DNA of 64,000 nucleotides from Pseudomonadota bacterium (GTDB lineage: Bacteria; Desulfobacterota; Binatia; Binatales; Binataceae), in NCBI GenBank assembly GCA_021323675.1, contig JAJPKP010000027.1, positions 62,001 to 126,000 of the forward strand, in the 5' to 3' direction. The notes under the pieces are model-generated. The model did not search any database and was not told the origin of the DNA. It was given only the letters and a program-made list of their open reading frames with translations. This document shows, piece after piece, positions 10,458 through 20,258 of this stretch. Position numbers and translations under genes: made by a program. Within the stretch, counting starts at the first letter, position 1. The number at the start of each line of letters is the position of its first letter.

Positions 10458-11408
10458 ATGAAATCGATCAATACCGTCACCGGAACGATCACGGCTGAAC
10501 AGCTCGGGACCACCCTGATGCATGAGCATCTGTTGATAGGGTGGGCCGGATGGGAACTCGATTGTGCGGCGCCCAAATTTGAGCGCAAGACCGCGTTCAA
10601 GAACGCCGTCGATCGCCTCAAGGAGCTGAAGGACCTCGGGCTCAAGAGCTTCGTCGATCCCTGTCCGATGGACATCGGTCGCGATGTGAACTTCATGGCC
10701 GAAGTCTCACAGGCTTCCGGCGTGCCCATCGTCTGCGCGACTGGACTCTACAAGGAAGAGCTCGGCAACACCGCGTACTTCAAGCAGCGCAGCGTAGATG
10801 AAATCGCGGAAGTCTATTCAAGCGAGATAACCCGCGGCATCGGCAACACCGGAATCAAGGCCGGCATCATCAAGTGCGCGACGGGCAAGGGCCAGATAAC
10901 GCCGTACGAGGAGAACTGCCTGCGCGCCGCGGCCAGAGCGCACATCCGCACCGGCGCTCCCATCACGACCCACACGGAAGACGGGACCATGGGGCGCGAA
11001 CAGCTCGACATCTTCGCATCGGAAGGCGTCGATCTGAGCCATGTCATAATCGGGCATAGCTGCGGATCGGCGGATCTCCGTTACCACACCGACATGCTCG
11101 ATCGGGGATGCTTTATCGGGTTCGACCGTTTCGGACTGGATTTCCTGCATCCCGACAAGCTGCGGCTGGCGGCGCTGATCGGACTTTTGGGCGTGGGTTA
11201 CGAGAAGCAGATCGTGCTTTCGCACGATTCGGTGTGGTGCTGGCTGGGGCGCGGACTGGACCTGCCGCCCGAAACCGCCAAGCTGGTCGAGAACTGGAAG
11301 CCGAGCCACGTTTTCCAGGACATCCTGCCTGCGCTCAGGCGGGTCGGGGTGGAAGAGGAAAAGATCCGCGCGATGCTGGTCGAGAACCCGCGCCGCTATT
11401 TCAGCTAA
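10458..11408 (+). CDS. Phosphotriesterase-family metal-dependent hydrolase
   Basis: TLMHEHLLIG, GLYKEELGN, ITTHTEDG, VIIGHSCGSAD, VLSHDSVWCW: PTE-like metal ligands. Confidence 0.88.
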   Translation: MKSINTVTGTITAEQLGTTLMHEHLLIGWAGWELDCAAPKFERKTAFKNAVDRLKELKDLGLKSFVDPCPMDIGRDVNFMAEVSQASGVPIVCATGLYKEELGNTAYFKQRSVDEIAEVYSSEITRGIGNTGIKAGIIKCATGKGQITPYEENCLRAAARAHIRTGAPITTHTEDGTMGREQLDIFASEGVDLSHVIIGHSCGSADLRYHTDMLDRGCFIGFDRFGLDFLHPDKLRLAALIGLLGVGYEKQIVLSHDSVWCWLGRGLDLPPETAKLVENWKPSHVFQDILPALRRVGVEEEKIRAMLVENPRRYFS

Positions 11409-11435
11409 ACGGCGCGGATTCGCCCCAGGTTCGAC

Positions 11436-11669
11436 CTACTTGCGTGACGGCGCGCGCGGCGCTTCGGGCTTCGTCATCGCGCCCGCTTCCGCCTGCGCCC
11501 TCCACTGATCGATAGCCTCGATCGTGAAGCGCCAGTCGCTTCCGACCCGGAAAGCGGGAATCTGGTTGCGCTTGAGCATCCTGTAGATCGTTGAAGGATG
11601 AACGCGCAGGTAGCTGGACACTTCCTGAACCGTCAGCACGCTTCCTTTCAGGACTTCAACTCGTTGCAT
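11436..11669 (-). CDS. Excisionase/MerR-type helix-turn-helix DNA-binding protein
   Basis: VLTVQEVSSYLRVHPSTIYRMLKRNQIPAFRVGSDWRF. Confidence 0.85.
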   Translation of the reverse strand: MQRVEVLKGSVLTVQEVSSYLRVHPSTIYRMLKRNQIPAFRVGSDWRFTIEAIDQWRAQAEAGAMTKPEAPRAPSRK

Positions 11670-11858
11670 GATCCACCTCGATGCCTTTTGCCGGGAGAAT
11701 CCCCCGTTTTCGCCGATTCGTAGCATAATCATACAACGTGATCATCAAAGGCAAGTCCCAAAATAGAATCGTCGGCATACGCGCCTTGCGGGTCTTTTTT
11801 GGCGGCTACGGCTTCGCGGGGACGCGGGTTCCAGGCGGCGGCAGGTCAGCGCCGCCGG

Positions 11859-12938
11859 TCAGGAGGCGATCGCGGAAAGGATCTGGCCGAACTCGAGCGG
11901 TTTGGTGATTGCACGGCCCAGTTGCTCCAGGATCACGAACTCAACCGCTTCCCGCGCGCGTTTTTTGTCCAGGCGCAGGGCGGCGAGAAAGGCCGGTGTC
12001 CGGGCATTCGGCGGCATCTCGACCGGCAACCCGGCCCGGCCGATCAGGCGCACCAGGCGCGCGCTCTCGTCGGCGCTGAGCCCGCCGTAGCGTTCGGAAA
12101 GGGCCGCGGCAACCGCCATCCCGATCGCCACCGCTTCGCCATGCAGGTAGCTGCCGTAGCCGGCGCTCGCTTCCAGGGCGTGGCCAACGGTGTGGCCGAA
12201 GTTCAGGATTTTGCGAAGTCCGCTCTCGCGCTCATCCGATGACACAATCGCGGCCTTGTGCCGCAGCGACAGTGCGACCACCTGCTCCAATGCGGCATTG
12301 TCGCGGGTGGCGATTTTGCCGAGATCGCGTTCCAGCGCCGCGATCATCGCCGCATCCATGATTGCGCCGTACTTGATGACTTCGGCGAGGCCTTCTCTGA
12401 ACTCGCGCTCCGGCAGAGTGCCAAGCGTGGCGACGTCGGCGACGATGGCGCGCGGCTGATGAAACGCTCCGATCAGATTTTTGGCGCGAGCGTGGTTGAT
12501 GCCGGTTTTGCCGCCGAGCGACGAATCAACCTGCGCGACCATCGTGGTCGGTACCTGCACGATCGCGATTCCGCGCAGGTAGGTTGCGGCCGCGAAACCG
12601 GCGAGGTCGCCGACCACTCCGCCGCCCAGCGCGAAGACCGCCGCGCTCCGGTCGATTTCCGCTTCGACCATCCGATCGTACAGAGATTCGAGGACCGCGG
12701 CCGATTTGCTCGCTTCTCCGGCCGGCACCACCGCGAGCGTCGGCGCAAAACCGGCCTTGCCGATCGCCTCGATCGCGCGCGCGGCGTAATGGCGTTCGAC
12801 ATTGGAGTCGGTGATTAGGACAGCCCGCCCGGGCTTCAATCCGGCATCGCGTGCGATCGAACCAAGATCGTCAAGGATTCCAGCTCCCACGTGAACGGGA
12901 TGAGAGGCCGGGCCAAGTTCTACGCGGAAGGTCTGCAT
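11859..12938 (-). CDS. aroB: 3-dehydroquinate synthase
   Basis: FALGGGVVGDLAGFAAATYLRGI, PTTMVAQVDSSLGGKTGIN, LNFGHTVGHALE. Confidence 0.96.
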   Translation of the reverse strand: MQTFRVELGPASHPVHVGAGILDDLGSIARDAGLKPGRAVLITDSNVERHYAARAIEAIGKAGFAPTLAVVPAGEASKSAAVLESLYDRMVEAEIDRSAAVFALGGGVVGDLAGFAAATYLRGIAIVQVPTTMVAQVDSSLGGKTGINHARAKNLIGAFHQPRAIVADVATLGTLPEREFREGLAEVIKYGAIMDAAMIAALERDLGKIATRDNAALEQVVALSLRHKAAIVSSDERESGLRKILNFGHTVGHALEASAGYGSYLHGEAVAIGMAVAAALSERYGGLSADESARLVRLIGRAGLPVEMPPNARTPAFLAALRLDKKRAREAVEFVILEQLGRAITKPLEFGQILSAIAS

Positions 12939-13495
12939 CGAGTTCGTTCCTGTGCCACGAACGCGTCGATTACGCGATCGGCCACCTGGTCCGGCGCCAA
13001 ATCCGAAGTGTCGATCGCCACATCGGCGCGGGCATAGGCGGCCGCGCGTTCCGCCATCAATTCGGTGATTCGCTGTTCGAGGGGCTTGCCGCCCTCGACC
13101 AGTTTTGGGCGCCGGGCCGGCGAGCGCCCGACGCGCGCGGCAATGATTTCGGGGCGCGCGCTCAGGCAAATCACGACTCCCGCCTGTTTCAGCATCGCGC
13201 AGTTGTTTTCGTCGACGAGCACTCCGCCTCCGGTCGATATCACCGCGGGCAGCGGTCCCCCGCATTGCGGGCATCGTCGCGCGTCGGCCGCAACCGCCGC
13301 AACCGTCGCGCGCTCGAGCGCGCGGAAGTAGGGTTCGCCGTGGTCGGCGAAGATGGCGGCGATGGGCTTTCCGGCGCAGGCGACAATCTCAACGTCGGTG
13401 TCTATGAAACGCCATCCGAGCCGTCCGGCGATCAGATGGCCCACGGCGGTTTTTCCGGTCGCCATGAAGCCGGTCAGGATGAGTTTGGAAGTCAT
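12920..13495 (-). CDS. aroK: Shikimate kinase
   Basis: LTGFMATGKTAVGHLIAGRLGWRFIDTD P-loop; STGGGVL; adjacent to aroB/aroC. Confidence 0.93.
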   Translation of the reverse strand: MTSKLILTGFMATGKTAVGHLIAGRLGWRFIDTDVEIVACAGKPIAAIFADHGEPYFRALERATVAAVAADARRCPQCGGPLPAVISTGGGVLVDENNCAMLKQAGVVICLSARPEIIAARVGRSPARRPKLVEGGKPLEQRITELMAERAAAYARADVAIDTSDLAPDQVADRVIDAFVAQERTRCRPSA

Positions 13496-13549
13496 CGCAA
13501 TGCGGCGGTTTCATCCCTGCCAGACAGTGCGCCGAGCCGCAAAGGCCAA

Positions 13550-14716
13550 TCAGAAGTTGCGGACCTGTTCGAGATAGCCCTTGTAGTTGCGCTCTATTTC
13601 CGTCAGCGAATCGCCGCCGAATTTCTCCAGAAAAGCACCCGCCAGCTCGAAGGCGACCACCGCTTCCGCGATAACGGCCGCCGCCGGAATCGCGCATACG
13701 TCCGACCGTTCGATGGTCCCTTCGGCTTCCTGCTTGGTTCGGATATCGACCGACTTAAGCGGCTGCATCAGCGTCGAAAGCGGCTTGAATGCCACCCGCA
13801 CGCGCAACGGCTCGCCGGTGGACATGCCGCCCTCGGTTCCGCCGGAGTTGTTCGAGTGGCGCGTGAAGCGGCGCTCCGCGGCGTCGAAGCCAATTTCGTC
13901 ATGCAGGGCGGATCCGCGCACCCGCGCGGCTTCGAATCCGATGCCGAACTCGACGCCCTTTGCCGCCTGCAGGCTCATCAGCGCCCCGCCGATGCGCCCG
14001 TCGAGTTTGCGGTCCCATTGAACGTGGCTTCCGAGTCCGACCGGCAGCCCGGTGGCGACGACTTCCACGACGCCCCCGAGCGTATCTCCGGTTTTCTTGC
14101 ATCCGTCGATTTCTTCGATGATCGCGCGCTCGGCGGCCGAGTCAGCCACCCGCACCTGCGATTCCTCCGTCGCGCGGCGCAACTCCGCGATGCTCATGTC
14201 GGCGGGGACTTTGGCAATTGTCGCGCCGATACTTACCACGTAGCCGAGAATATCGATTCCGAAGGGCGCGAGAAGCTGCTTTGCAAACGAGCCGATGGCG
14301 ACGCGAGCGGTAGTCTCGCGCGCTGAGGCCCGTTCCAGTATGTCCCGGATGTCATCGAGGTTGTACTTGAGCACTCCCGCGAGGTCGGCATGGCCGGGGC
14401 GCGGGCGCGTTACCACTTTGGCCTCGCCGCGGTCGCGCGGGTCGGCGGACATCCGCTTCTCCCAGTTCTTGAAATCGCGGTTGACGATGATGAAGGTGAC
14501 GGGGCTGCCGAGGGTGCGGCCGAACCGAATGCCGCTGACCGGGCGAGCTTCGTCCTTCTCGATCAGCATCCGGCCGCCGCGTCCGTATCCCTTCTGCCGT
14601 CGGGCAAGGTCCGCGTTGATCTTCGCGAGATCGATTTCGAACCCGGCCGGCGCGCCTTCCACGACGGCCACCAATTCGGGTCCGTGAGACTCGCCGGCGG
14701 TCAAGAAACGTAGCAT
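13550..14716 (-). CDS. aroC: Chorismate synthase
   Basis: MLRFLTAGESHGPELVAVVEGAPAG; RPGHADLAGVLKY; ASARETTARVAIG. Confidence 0.96.
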   Translation of the reverse strand: MLRFLTAGESHGPELVAVVEGAPAGFEIDLAKINADLARRQKGYGRGGRMLIEKDEARPVSGIRFGRTLGSPVTFIIVNRDFKNWEKRMSADPRDRGEAKVVTRPRPGHADLAGVLKYNLDDIRDILERASARETTARVAIGSFAKQLLAPFGIDILGYVVSIGATIAKVPADMSIAELRRATEESQVRVADSAAERAIIEEIDGCKKTGDTLGGVVEVVATGLPVGLGSHVQWDRKLDGRIGGALMSLQAAKGVEFGIGFEAARVRGSALHDEIGFDAAERRFTRHSNNSGGTEGGMSTGEPLRVRVAFKPLSTLMQPLKSVDIRTKQEAEGTIERSDVCAIPAAAVIAEAVVAFELAGAFLEKFGGDSLTEIERNYKGYLEQVRNF

Positions 14717-14906
14717 CGGTTTGAAATTCCTGTTTCCCGGCACGGCAAATCGGCGCCGCGCCGGTCCTCTCGATTCAACCAGACCGGGCGTCGGCGTGGA
14801 AGTATCCCGCCATCGCCGTCGGCCCTGCCGCGGTTCACGCCCGGCGAGGGCGTCTCGTCGGGCGATCTCGCGCGGTGTAGATTGCGGTCGCGGGTTTTGC
14901 GCTTCG

Positions 14907-17354
14907 ATGCGGGCAAGGGTGGTAATCGTTGGAGCTTCGCGCGGCGTCGATCGGCTCGACTACGAGGTTCCGGCAGCGCTGGCGCAAGAACTGCGGGTCG
15001 GGCACCGCGTGCTGGTTCCGCTGCGGTCGCGCCGGGTCACCGGGCTGGTCGTCGAACTTTCCAGCGAGCCTTCAAGCGAACCGCTCAAGCCGATACTCGA
15101 AATTCTCGAGCCGCGGCCGCTATTCGATGCCGCGCATCTGGCGCTTCTCGAATTTCTCGCATCCTACTATCTGACTTCGCTCGGCGAGGCCTACCGCAGC
15201 GTGGTTCCGTCGGTCGCCCGCGTCGAGTCGCGGATGGCTTACCGGCTGGCGGCTCGGCCCAACGAACTGCGCGCGGCGGCGCTGAGCAAGGTCGAAAGCG
15301 CGATCGTCGAGATGGTTGCCCGCCGGCCGGCCACGATGAAACGCCTGGAGAAAGCCGGATCAGCCAGGGAAGTTCGCGCGGCGCTTTCGCGGCTCGAAGC
15401 GGAAGGAATTCTCGCGCGCCACGATGAAACCCGCGGACGCCATCGCGAAAGCGATGACCGCATGGTCTCGCCCGTCTCCGGCGTGCGCGCAGATCAGATT
15501 CGCGGGCCGAAACAGCGCGCGGTTTTCGAGGCCGTCGAGAAACAGGGACGGTCCACGGTTGATGCGATCGCCCAGAGTGTGCGCGGCGCTCGTCCCGTGA
15601 TCGCATCGCTGGCAAGGCGCGGATTTGTGACGCTCTCGGCGCAAAGCGAAGCACGCAAGCAGCCTCTTCGCGAATCTCCTTTCGACTTGACCGAGGAGCA
15701 AAAGGCGGCGGTGGAAGCGATCGCGCCTGCGATTGCCAGCCGCCGCTTCGAAGCGTTTCTGTTGTGGGGAGTCACTGCCAGCGGCAAGACGGAAGTCTAT
15801 CTGAACCTGGCGTCGCGGGCGCTGGCCGAAGGACGTCAGGTGCTGGTGGCGGTGCCGGAAATTGCGCTGGCCGACGAAATCGTGCATTCGTTTCGCGCCC
15901 GATTCGGCCCGCTGGTCGCGATCGCTCATAGCGCCCAGAGCGTGAGCGAGCGATGGGCCAGTTGGATGTCGGCGCTGGGCGGAGAGGCTCGGATCATGAT
16001 CGGTCCGCGGTCGGCGATCTTCGCGCCGATCCACGACCTTGGCCTCATCGTCGTCGATGAAGAACATGATGCCGCCTACAAGAACGAGGAAGGCATCCGC
16101 TATCATGCGCGCGACCTGGCGGTGGCGCTTGCAGGATACTCCGGATGCCCTGTAGTGCTCGGATCGGCGACACCTTCGGCCGAGTCTTATGCGAACGCGC
16201 GGCGCGGACGCTACCGGCTGCTGCGGCTGGCGCGGCGCGTGAATGATCGCCCGCTGGCGGCGGTCGAGATCGTGGACTTGCGCCGGATGTCCGCGCCTGC
16301 GGCGGTCGTTGCGGCGGGAAACGGCGCGGGCGGCGAAAAGCCCAGGCCCGATGCGGTTCCGTTGTCGCCTCAACTGCTCGATGCTTTGCGCGCGAACCTT
16401 GCCGCGGGCGGGCAGGCAATGGTGTTTCTCAACCGGCGCGGCTTTCACAATTTTCTGCAATGCGGCATATGCGGCAACGTCATCGCATGCCGGAATTGCA
16501 GCGTCGGCATGACGTTCCATCTGCGCGATCGGTCGCTCCGATGCCACTATTGCGGCGACCGCATTCCCGCTCCGGACTTGTGCCCCGAGTGCCGGGCGCC
16601 GGGCTTGTCGGGACAGGGATTCGGCACCGAGCGGCTGGTCGCGGCCCTGCAGGCAACTCTTCCCGATGCGCGAATCGAGAGGATGGACAGTGACACTACC
16701 GGGCGGCGAGGCGAGCGGGCGCGGATTCTGGCGGCGCTGCGCGCGAAGGATATCGACATCCTGGCGGGAACGCAGATGATCACCAAAGGCTTTGATTTTC
16801 CGGGGGTGACGCTCGCCGCGGTAATTCTGGCCGACGTCGGACTTAATCTGCCCGATTTCCGGTCGGCCGAACGCACCTTTCAGCTTCTAACCCAGGTCGC
16901 GGGACGCGCCGGGCGCGGCGAGCGGGCGGGCCGCGTCATAATTCAAACCTATTCGCCCCATCACTACAGCATTCGCGCCGCTCGCGATCAGGATTACGCG
17001 CGTTTCATCCGGCGCGAACTGGAATTGCGCCGCGAGTTTCAGTATCCGCCGTTCACGCGGCTGGCGATGGTGCGCATCGAGGGCGAGGAGCCTCGCGCGC
17101 TTGCATCCGTAGCCGATGCGGTGGCGAAATCACTCGCGCGGGAAGCGTCACCCGAAGAACTGCGGGTGCTGGGTCCGTCGCCGGCGCCGATCGAAAGAAT
17201 CAAGCAGCGCTACCGTTGGCAGGTGATGGTGAAGGCGCGGGAGTTGCGGACGATGCGATCGGCTTTGGCGAGGATGCGAGGAGAAATCGGCTCGATGGCG
17301 GAGCGTGACGGGGTTCTGGTCGCGATCGACATCGATCCGGTGCGGATGCTCTAA
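14907..17354 (+). CDS. priA: Primosomal protein N' (PriA helicase)
   Basis: GVTASGKTEVYL, VDEEHDAAYKNEEG, Zn-binding CGICGNVIACRNCSVGM...CHYCG...CPECRAPGL, GTQMITKGFDFPGV. Confidence 0.95.
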   Translation: MRARVVIVGASRGVDRLDYEVPAALAQELRVGHRVLVPLRSRRVTGLVVELSSEPSSEPLKPILEILEPRPLFDAAHLALLEFLASYYLTSLGEAYRSVVPSVARVESRMAYRLAARPNELRAAALSKVESAIVEMVARRPATMKRLEKAGSAREVRAALSRLEAEGILARHDETRGRHRESDDRMVSPVSGVRADQIRGPKQRAVFEAVEKQGRSTVDAIAQSVRGARPVIASLARRGFVTLSAQSEARKQPLRESPFDLTEEQKAAVEAIAPAIASRRFEAFLLWGVTASGKTEVYLNLASRALAEGRQVLVAVPEIALADEIVHSFRARFGPLVAIAHSAQSVSERWASWMSALGGEARIMIGPRSAIFAPIHDLGLIVVDEEHDAAYKNEEGIRYHARDLAVALAGYSGCPVVLGSATPSAESYANARRGRYRLLRLARRVNDRPLAAVEIVDLRRMSAPAAVVAAGNGAGGEKPRPDAVPLSPQLLDALRANLAAGGQAMVFLNRRGFHNFLQCGICGNVIACRNCSVGMTFHLRDRSLRCHYCGDRIPAPDLCPECRAPGLSGQGFGTERLVAALQATLPDARIERMDSDTTGRRGERARILAALRAKDIDILAGTQMITKGFDFPGVTLAAVILADVGLNLPDFRSAERTFQLLTQVAGRAGRGERAGRVIIQTYSPHHYSIRAARDQDYARFIRRELELRREFQYPPFTRLAMVRIEGEEPRALASVADAVAKSLAREASPEELRVLGPSPAPIERIKQRYRWQVMVKARELRTMRSALARMRGEIGSMAERDGVLVAIDIDPVRML

Positions 17355-17370
17355 AGGGCGAAACAGCTTT

Positions 17371-18288
17371 ATGGAATCGAATCATCCGATGGTGCCGCGA
17401 GCGCGGCATACGTTTGAAGTCCGTCTCGATGACGGCGCCGTAATCCGCGTCAGGCAGCACGGCATCGCCGGCGGTCCCCGCCTCGTCCTGAGCCACGGCA
17501 ACGGGCTGGCGATCGACGGGTACCTTCCGTTCTGGGGGCCCCTGCGCGATCGCTACGAGGTGGTGCTTTTCGACTTCCGCAATCATGGCCACAACCCGCT
17601 GCATCGCGAAGATGCGCATCTGTGGTCGCGCTTCATCCTCGACATGGAAGAGGTTTACCACGCCATCAACCGAGAACTGGGCCACAAGCGGTGCGCGGGG
17701 GTTTTTCACTCGCTGTCCGGCGTGACGGCCGCGATGCATGCGCTCAGATTTGGAAAGCGCTTTGATGCGCTGGTGCTGTTTGACCCCCCGCTCTTCCCTC
17801 CGGAGGGCCATCCGCTGCGGGGCAATCAGGCCGACGACAAGAATTCGCTGGCGGCGAGGGCGCGGCGGCGCACCGAGCGGTACAAGGATCCCTCGATTCT
17901 GGCGGGGCAGTTTCGTTCGAGGTTTCCGCGCTGGCGTCCCGAGGCGTATGAGCTGATGGCGCGCGCGACGTTGCGGCACGATTCGCACGCGGGCGATTGG
18001 GTGCTGGCGTGCCCTCGCGAGCTCGAAGCGAGCATTTTTTCCACCAATGCCGACCCGACGCTGTGGAGCCGGATGGGCGATGTGCCGGTACCGATGAAGT
18101 TTATCTGCGGCGATCCGGAGCTGCCGGAAGTGATGCCTCCCGCGCTCATCGGCCGGGCCCTGGCAAAGCAGCACAAAATTCCCTACGAGGCGATCGGCGG
18201 AACCACGCATTTTCTTCAGATCGAGAAGCCCGAGGAATGCATCGCGGCGATGGAATCGTTTCTCGCGCCGCTCGGCCTGGCCGCGTGA
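17371..18288 (+). CDS. Alpha/beta hydrolase
   Basis: LVLSHGNGLAIDGYLPFWGPL; GVFHSLSGVTAAMHA nucleophile elbow. Confidence 0.85.
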   Translation: MESNHPMVPRARHTFEVRLDDGAVIRVRQHGIAGGPRLVLSHGNGLAIDGYLPFWGPLRDRYEVVLFDFRNHGHNPLHREDAHLWSRFILDMEEVYHAINRELGHKRCAGVFHSLSGVTAAMHALRFGKRFDALVLFDPPLFPPEGHPLRGNQADDKNSLAARARRRTERYKDPSILAGQFRSRFPRWRPEAYELMARATLRHDSHAGDWVLACPRELEASIFSTNADPTLWSRMGDVPVPMKFICGDPELPEVMPPALIGRALAKQHKIPYEAIGGTTHFLQIEKPEECIAAMESFLAPLGLAA

Positions 18289-18345
18289 GTTTCCGGCCTA
18301 CACGAATCCCGATTGGTTCGCTAATCTTCGTGGCGGGACCGGCTC

Positions 18346-19002
18346 ATGAAGATAGTCTCGTTCGGCGACGTACATATGGCGACGCGCAACCTCGAGCGTA
18401 TGGGCGATGTGCTGCGCGATTGCGACCTGATCATCGTATCCGGCGATCTGACCAACTTTGGCGGAATCGACGACGCAAAAAAGGTGATCGCGGACGTCCG
18501 CCGCGCATGTCCTAATCTGCTCGCACTCACCGGCAACCTCGACCGCCGCGAAGTGATGCCATTCCTCGAAGCTGAAGGCATCTCGCTTCACGGCAAGGGA
18601 TGCGTGGTCGATGGAGTTGGCATCTTCGGCTGCGGCGGCTCCAACATCACGCCGTTCAAAACGCCGACCGAGTTCACCGAAGATGAAATCTACGAGGCGC
18701 TGCGGGCGGGATACGAGCAGGTTCGCGGCGTCCGGCCTCTGGTGATGGTGTGTCACACGCCGCCGTTCGAAACCCGATGCGATCGCATCATGTCGGGTAC
18801 GCCGGTGGGAAGTACCGCGGCGCGCCGGTTTATCGAGGAAACGCAGCCGGACATTTGCATCTCCGGTCACATCCACGAGTCCGCCGCCGAGGACGCAATC
18901 GGCGCTACGCGCATCTTCAATGCGGGTCCGTTCAAGGGCGGGGGATACATCGTTGCGCGCATCGAGGGGAAATCGATAGATGCGCGGCTGGAATTTCTTT
19001 GA
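18346..19002 (+). CDS. Metallophosphoesterase (calcineurin-like)
   Basis: VSFGDVHMATRNLERM, DLIIVSGDLTNFGG, TGNLDRREV, ISGHIHESAAED. Confidence 0.88.
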   Translation: MKIVSFGDVHMATRNLERMGDVLRDCDLIIVSGDLTNFGGIDDAKKVIADVRRACPNLLALTGNLDRREVMPFLEAEGISLHGKGCVVDGVGIFGCGGSNITPFKTPTEFTEDEIYEALRAGYEQVRGVRPLVMVCHTPPFETRCDRIMSGTPVGSTAARRFIEETQPDICISGHIHESAAEDAIGATRIFNAGPFKGGGYIVARIEGKSIDARLEFL

Positions 19003-19153
19003 CGTCCCCCCGCTGTCCCGGGCATCGCAGTCGATGGGGGTTTACGCGGGCAAGATCCGCAACGCCTGGCCGCTTATCCTGCGCAATTCCTTCCGGTTGC
19101 TGTGGCGGTTCAGGCCGCGAATCGCGGGCGGAACGCCGCATCGACCCGAGTAG
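18980..19153 (+). CDS. Possible 57-aa small basic protein, not in the supplied ORF track
   Basis: Manual translation MRGWNFFDVPPLSRASQSMGVYAGKIRNAWPLILRNSFRLLWRFRPRIAGGTPHRPE; overlaps the metallophosphoesterase end. Confidence 0.3.
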   Translation: MRGWNFFDVPPLSRASQSMGVYAGKIRNAWPLILRNSFRLLWRFRPRIAGGTPHRPE

Positions 19154-19385
19154 CGTTCGCCCGATTTCCCAAGTCTATCGACCGGCGTCCGGAAACATGA
19201 TTTTGTGAGGAATTGTCTCGCGCCACTTTCGGCAGGACTTCGGTTGTCGAATTACCAGGCGATGTCTGCCGGCAGATGCGGTCAGCGCCGCCTCGAGTAG
19301 GGGGGTTGCCGTGCCACGGCACCCGGGCGCGGCGACCCGCGACGGCTGCGGAATCTTGAGGTTCGGAGGGGAGTGCGTTCATAAG

Positions 19386-20252
19386 ATGGATCAGGATGTC
19401 CAGATGCGGTTCGATCATGTTTCAATCGCGGTCCGGTCGATCGATCGGGCGGCGGAATTTTTCGCGCGCTACTTTCCGATGCAGCCGCGCAATCCGAAGA
19501 CCCGCGACGATCAGGTCAGCGGAGCGTTTTACTGGCAGGATTTCTGGCTTGGCGGCTTTGTCGTTGAATTCATCGAGGACCTGCCCGGACAACCGGGCTT
19601 CGTCACCAAATTCATCGAGAAACACGGCGAGGGGATGCATCACCTGTCCATCGAGGTGAACCATCTCGATCCTATCGTCGAGAAGCTCAAGCGCGACGGC
19701 ATCCGGGTGGTTGACGAGCAGAAATATCCGAGCGGTTCCGCGACCGCGTTTATTTCGCCCCGGTCAGCGTTCGGTGCATTGATCCAGTTCTGGCAGGTTC
19801 CCGACTTCGATTCGCCTCATCCGAAGCCCGCTCCCGACGGGATGGCGCACTTCGATCACGTATCGCTGGCAGTCAAAGACATCAGCAAGGCGAGCGAATT
19901 CTTCTCGCGGTATTTCACTCCGATCACGCCGGGGCGCGAGCCGCATGTGTCAAACTCGGAAGGCAATTTCATGATCGGCAACATCGGAGTTGCCGGCTTC
20001 AAGCTGGAATTCATCCAAAGTCCTCCCCATCCGACGGAAAACGATTTCGTAGCCCGGTTCATCCAGCGCTACGGGGAAGGGATGCATCACATATCGCTCG
20101 ACTTGAAGGAGTTCGATGCGACTCTCGAACGCCTCAAGCGCGACGGAGTCCGGGTGGTGGATGAAAGGACCAACAATCGCGGCGAGCGGCAATTTTTTGT
20201 TTCCCCGCGCGATGCTTTCGGGGTCCTGGTGCAGGTCTGGGACGGGCTATAG
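19386..20252 (+). CDS. Tandem two-domain VOC (glyoxalase/dioxygenase superfamily) protein
   Basis: Two homologous halves: FDHVSIAVRSIDRAAEFFARYF / FDHVSLAVKDISKASEFFSRYF; GEGMHHLSIEV / GEGMHHISLDL. Confidence 0.85.
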   Translation: MDQDVQMRFDHVSIAVRSIDRAAEFFARYFPMQPRNPKTRDDQVSGAFYWQDFWLGGFVVEFIEDLPGQPGFVTKFIEKHGEGMHHLSIEVNHLDPIVEKLKRDGIRVVDEQKYPSGSATAFISPRSAFGALIQFWQVPDFDSPHPKPAPDGMAHFDHVSLAVKDISKASEFFSRYFTPITPGREPHVSNSEGNFMIGNIGVAGFKLEFIQSPPHPTENDFVARFIQRYGEGMHHISLDLKEFDATLERLKRDGVRVVDERTNNRGERQFFVSPRDAFGVLVQVWDGL

Positions 20253-20258
20253 ACGGCG

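Noticed and set aside
12851-14326. 491-aa plus-strand ORF over aroK/aroC
   Set aside because: Opposite strand of two certain aro genes; composition typical of antisense frames.
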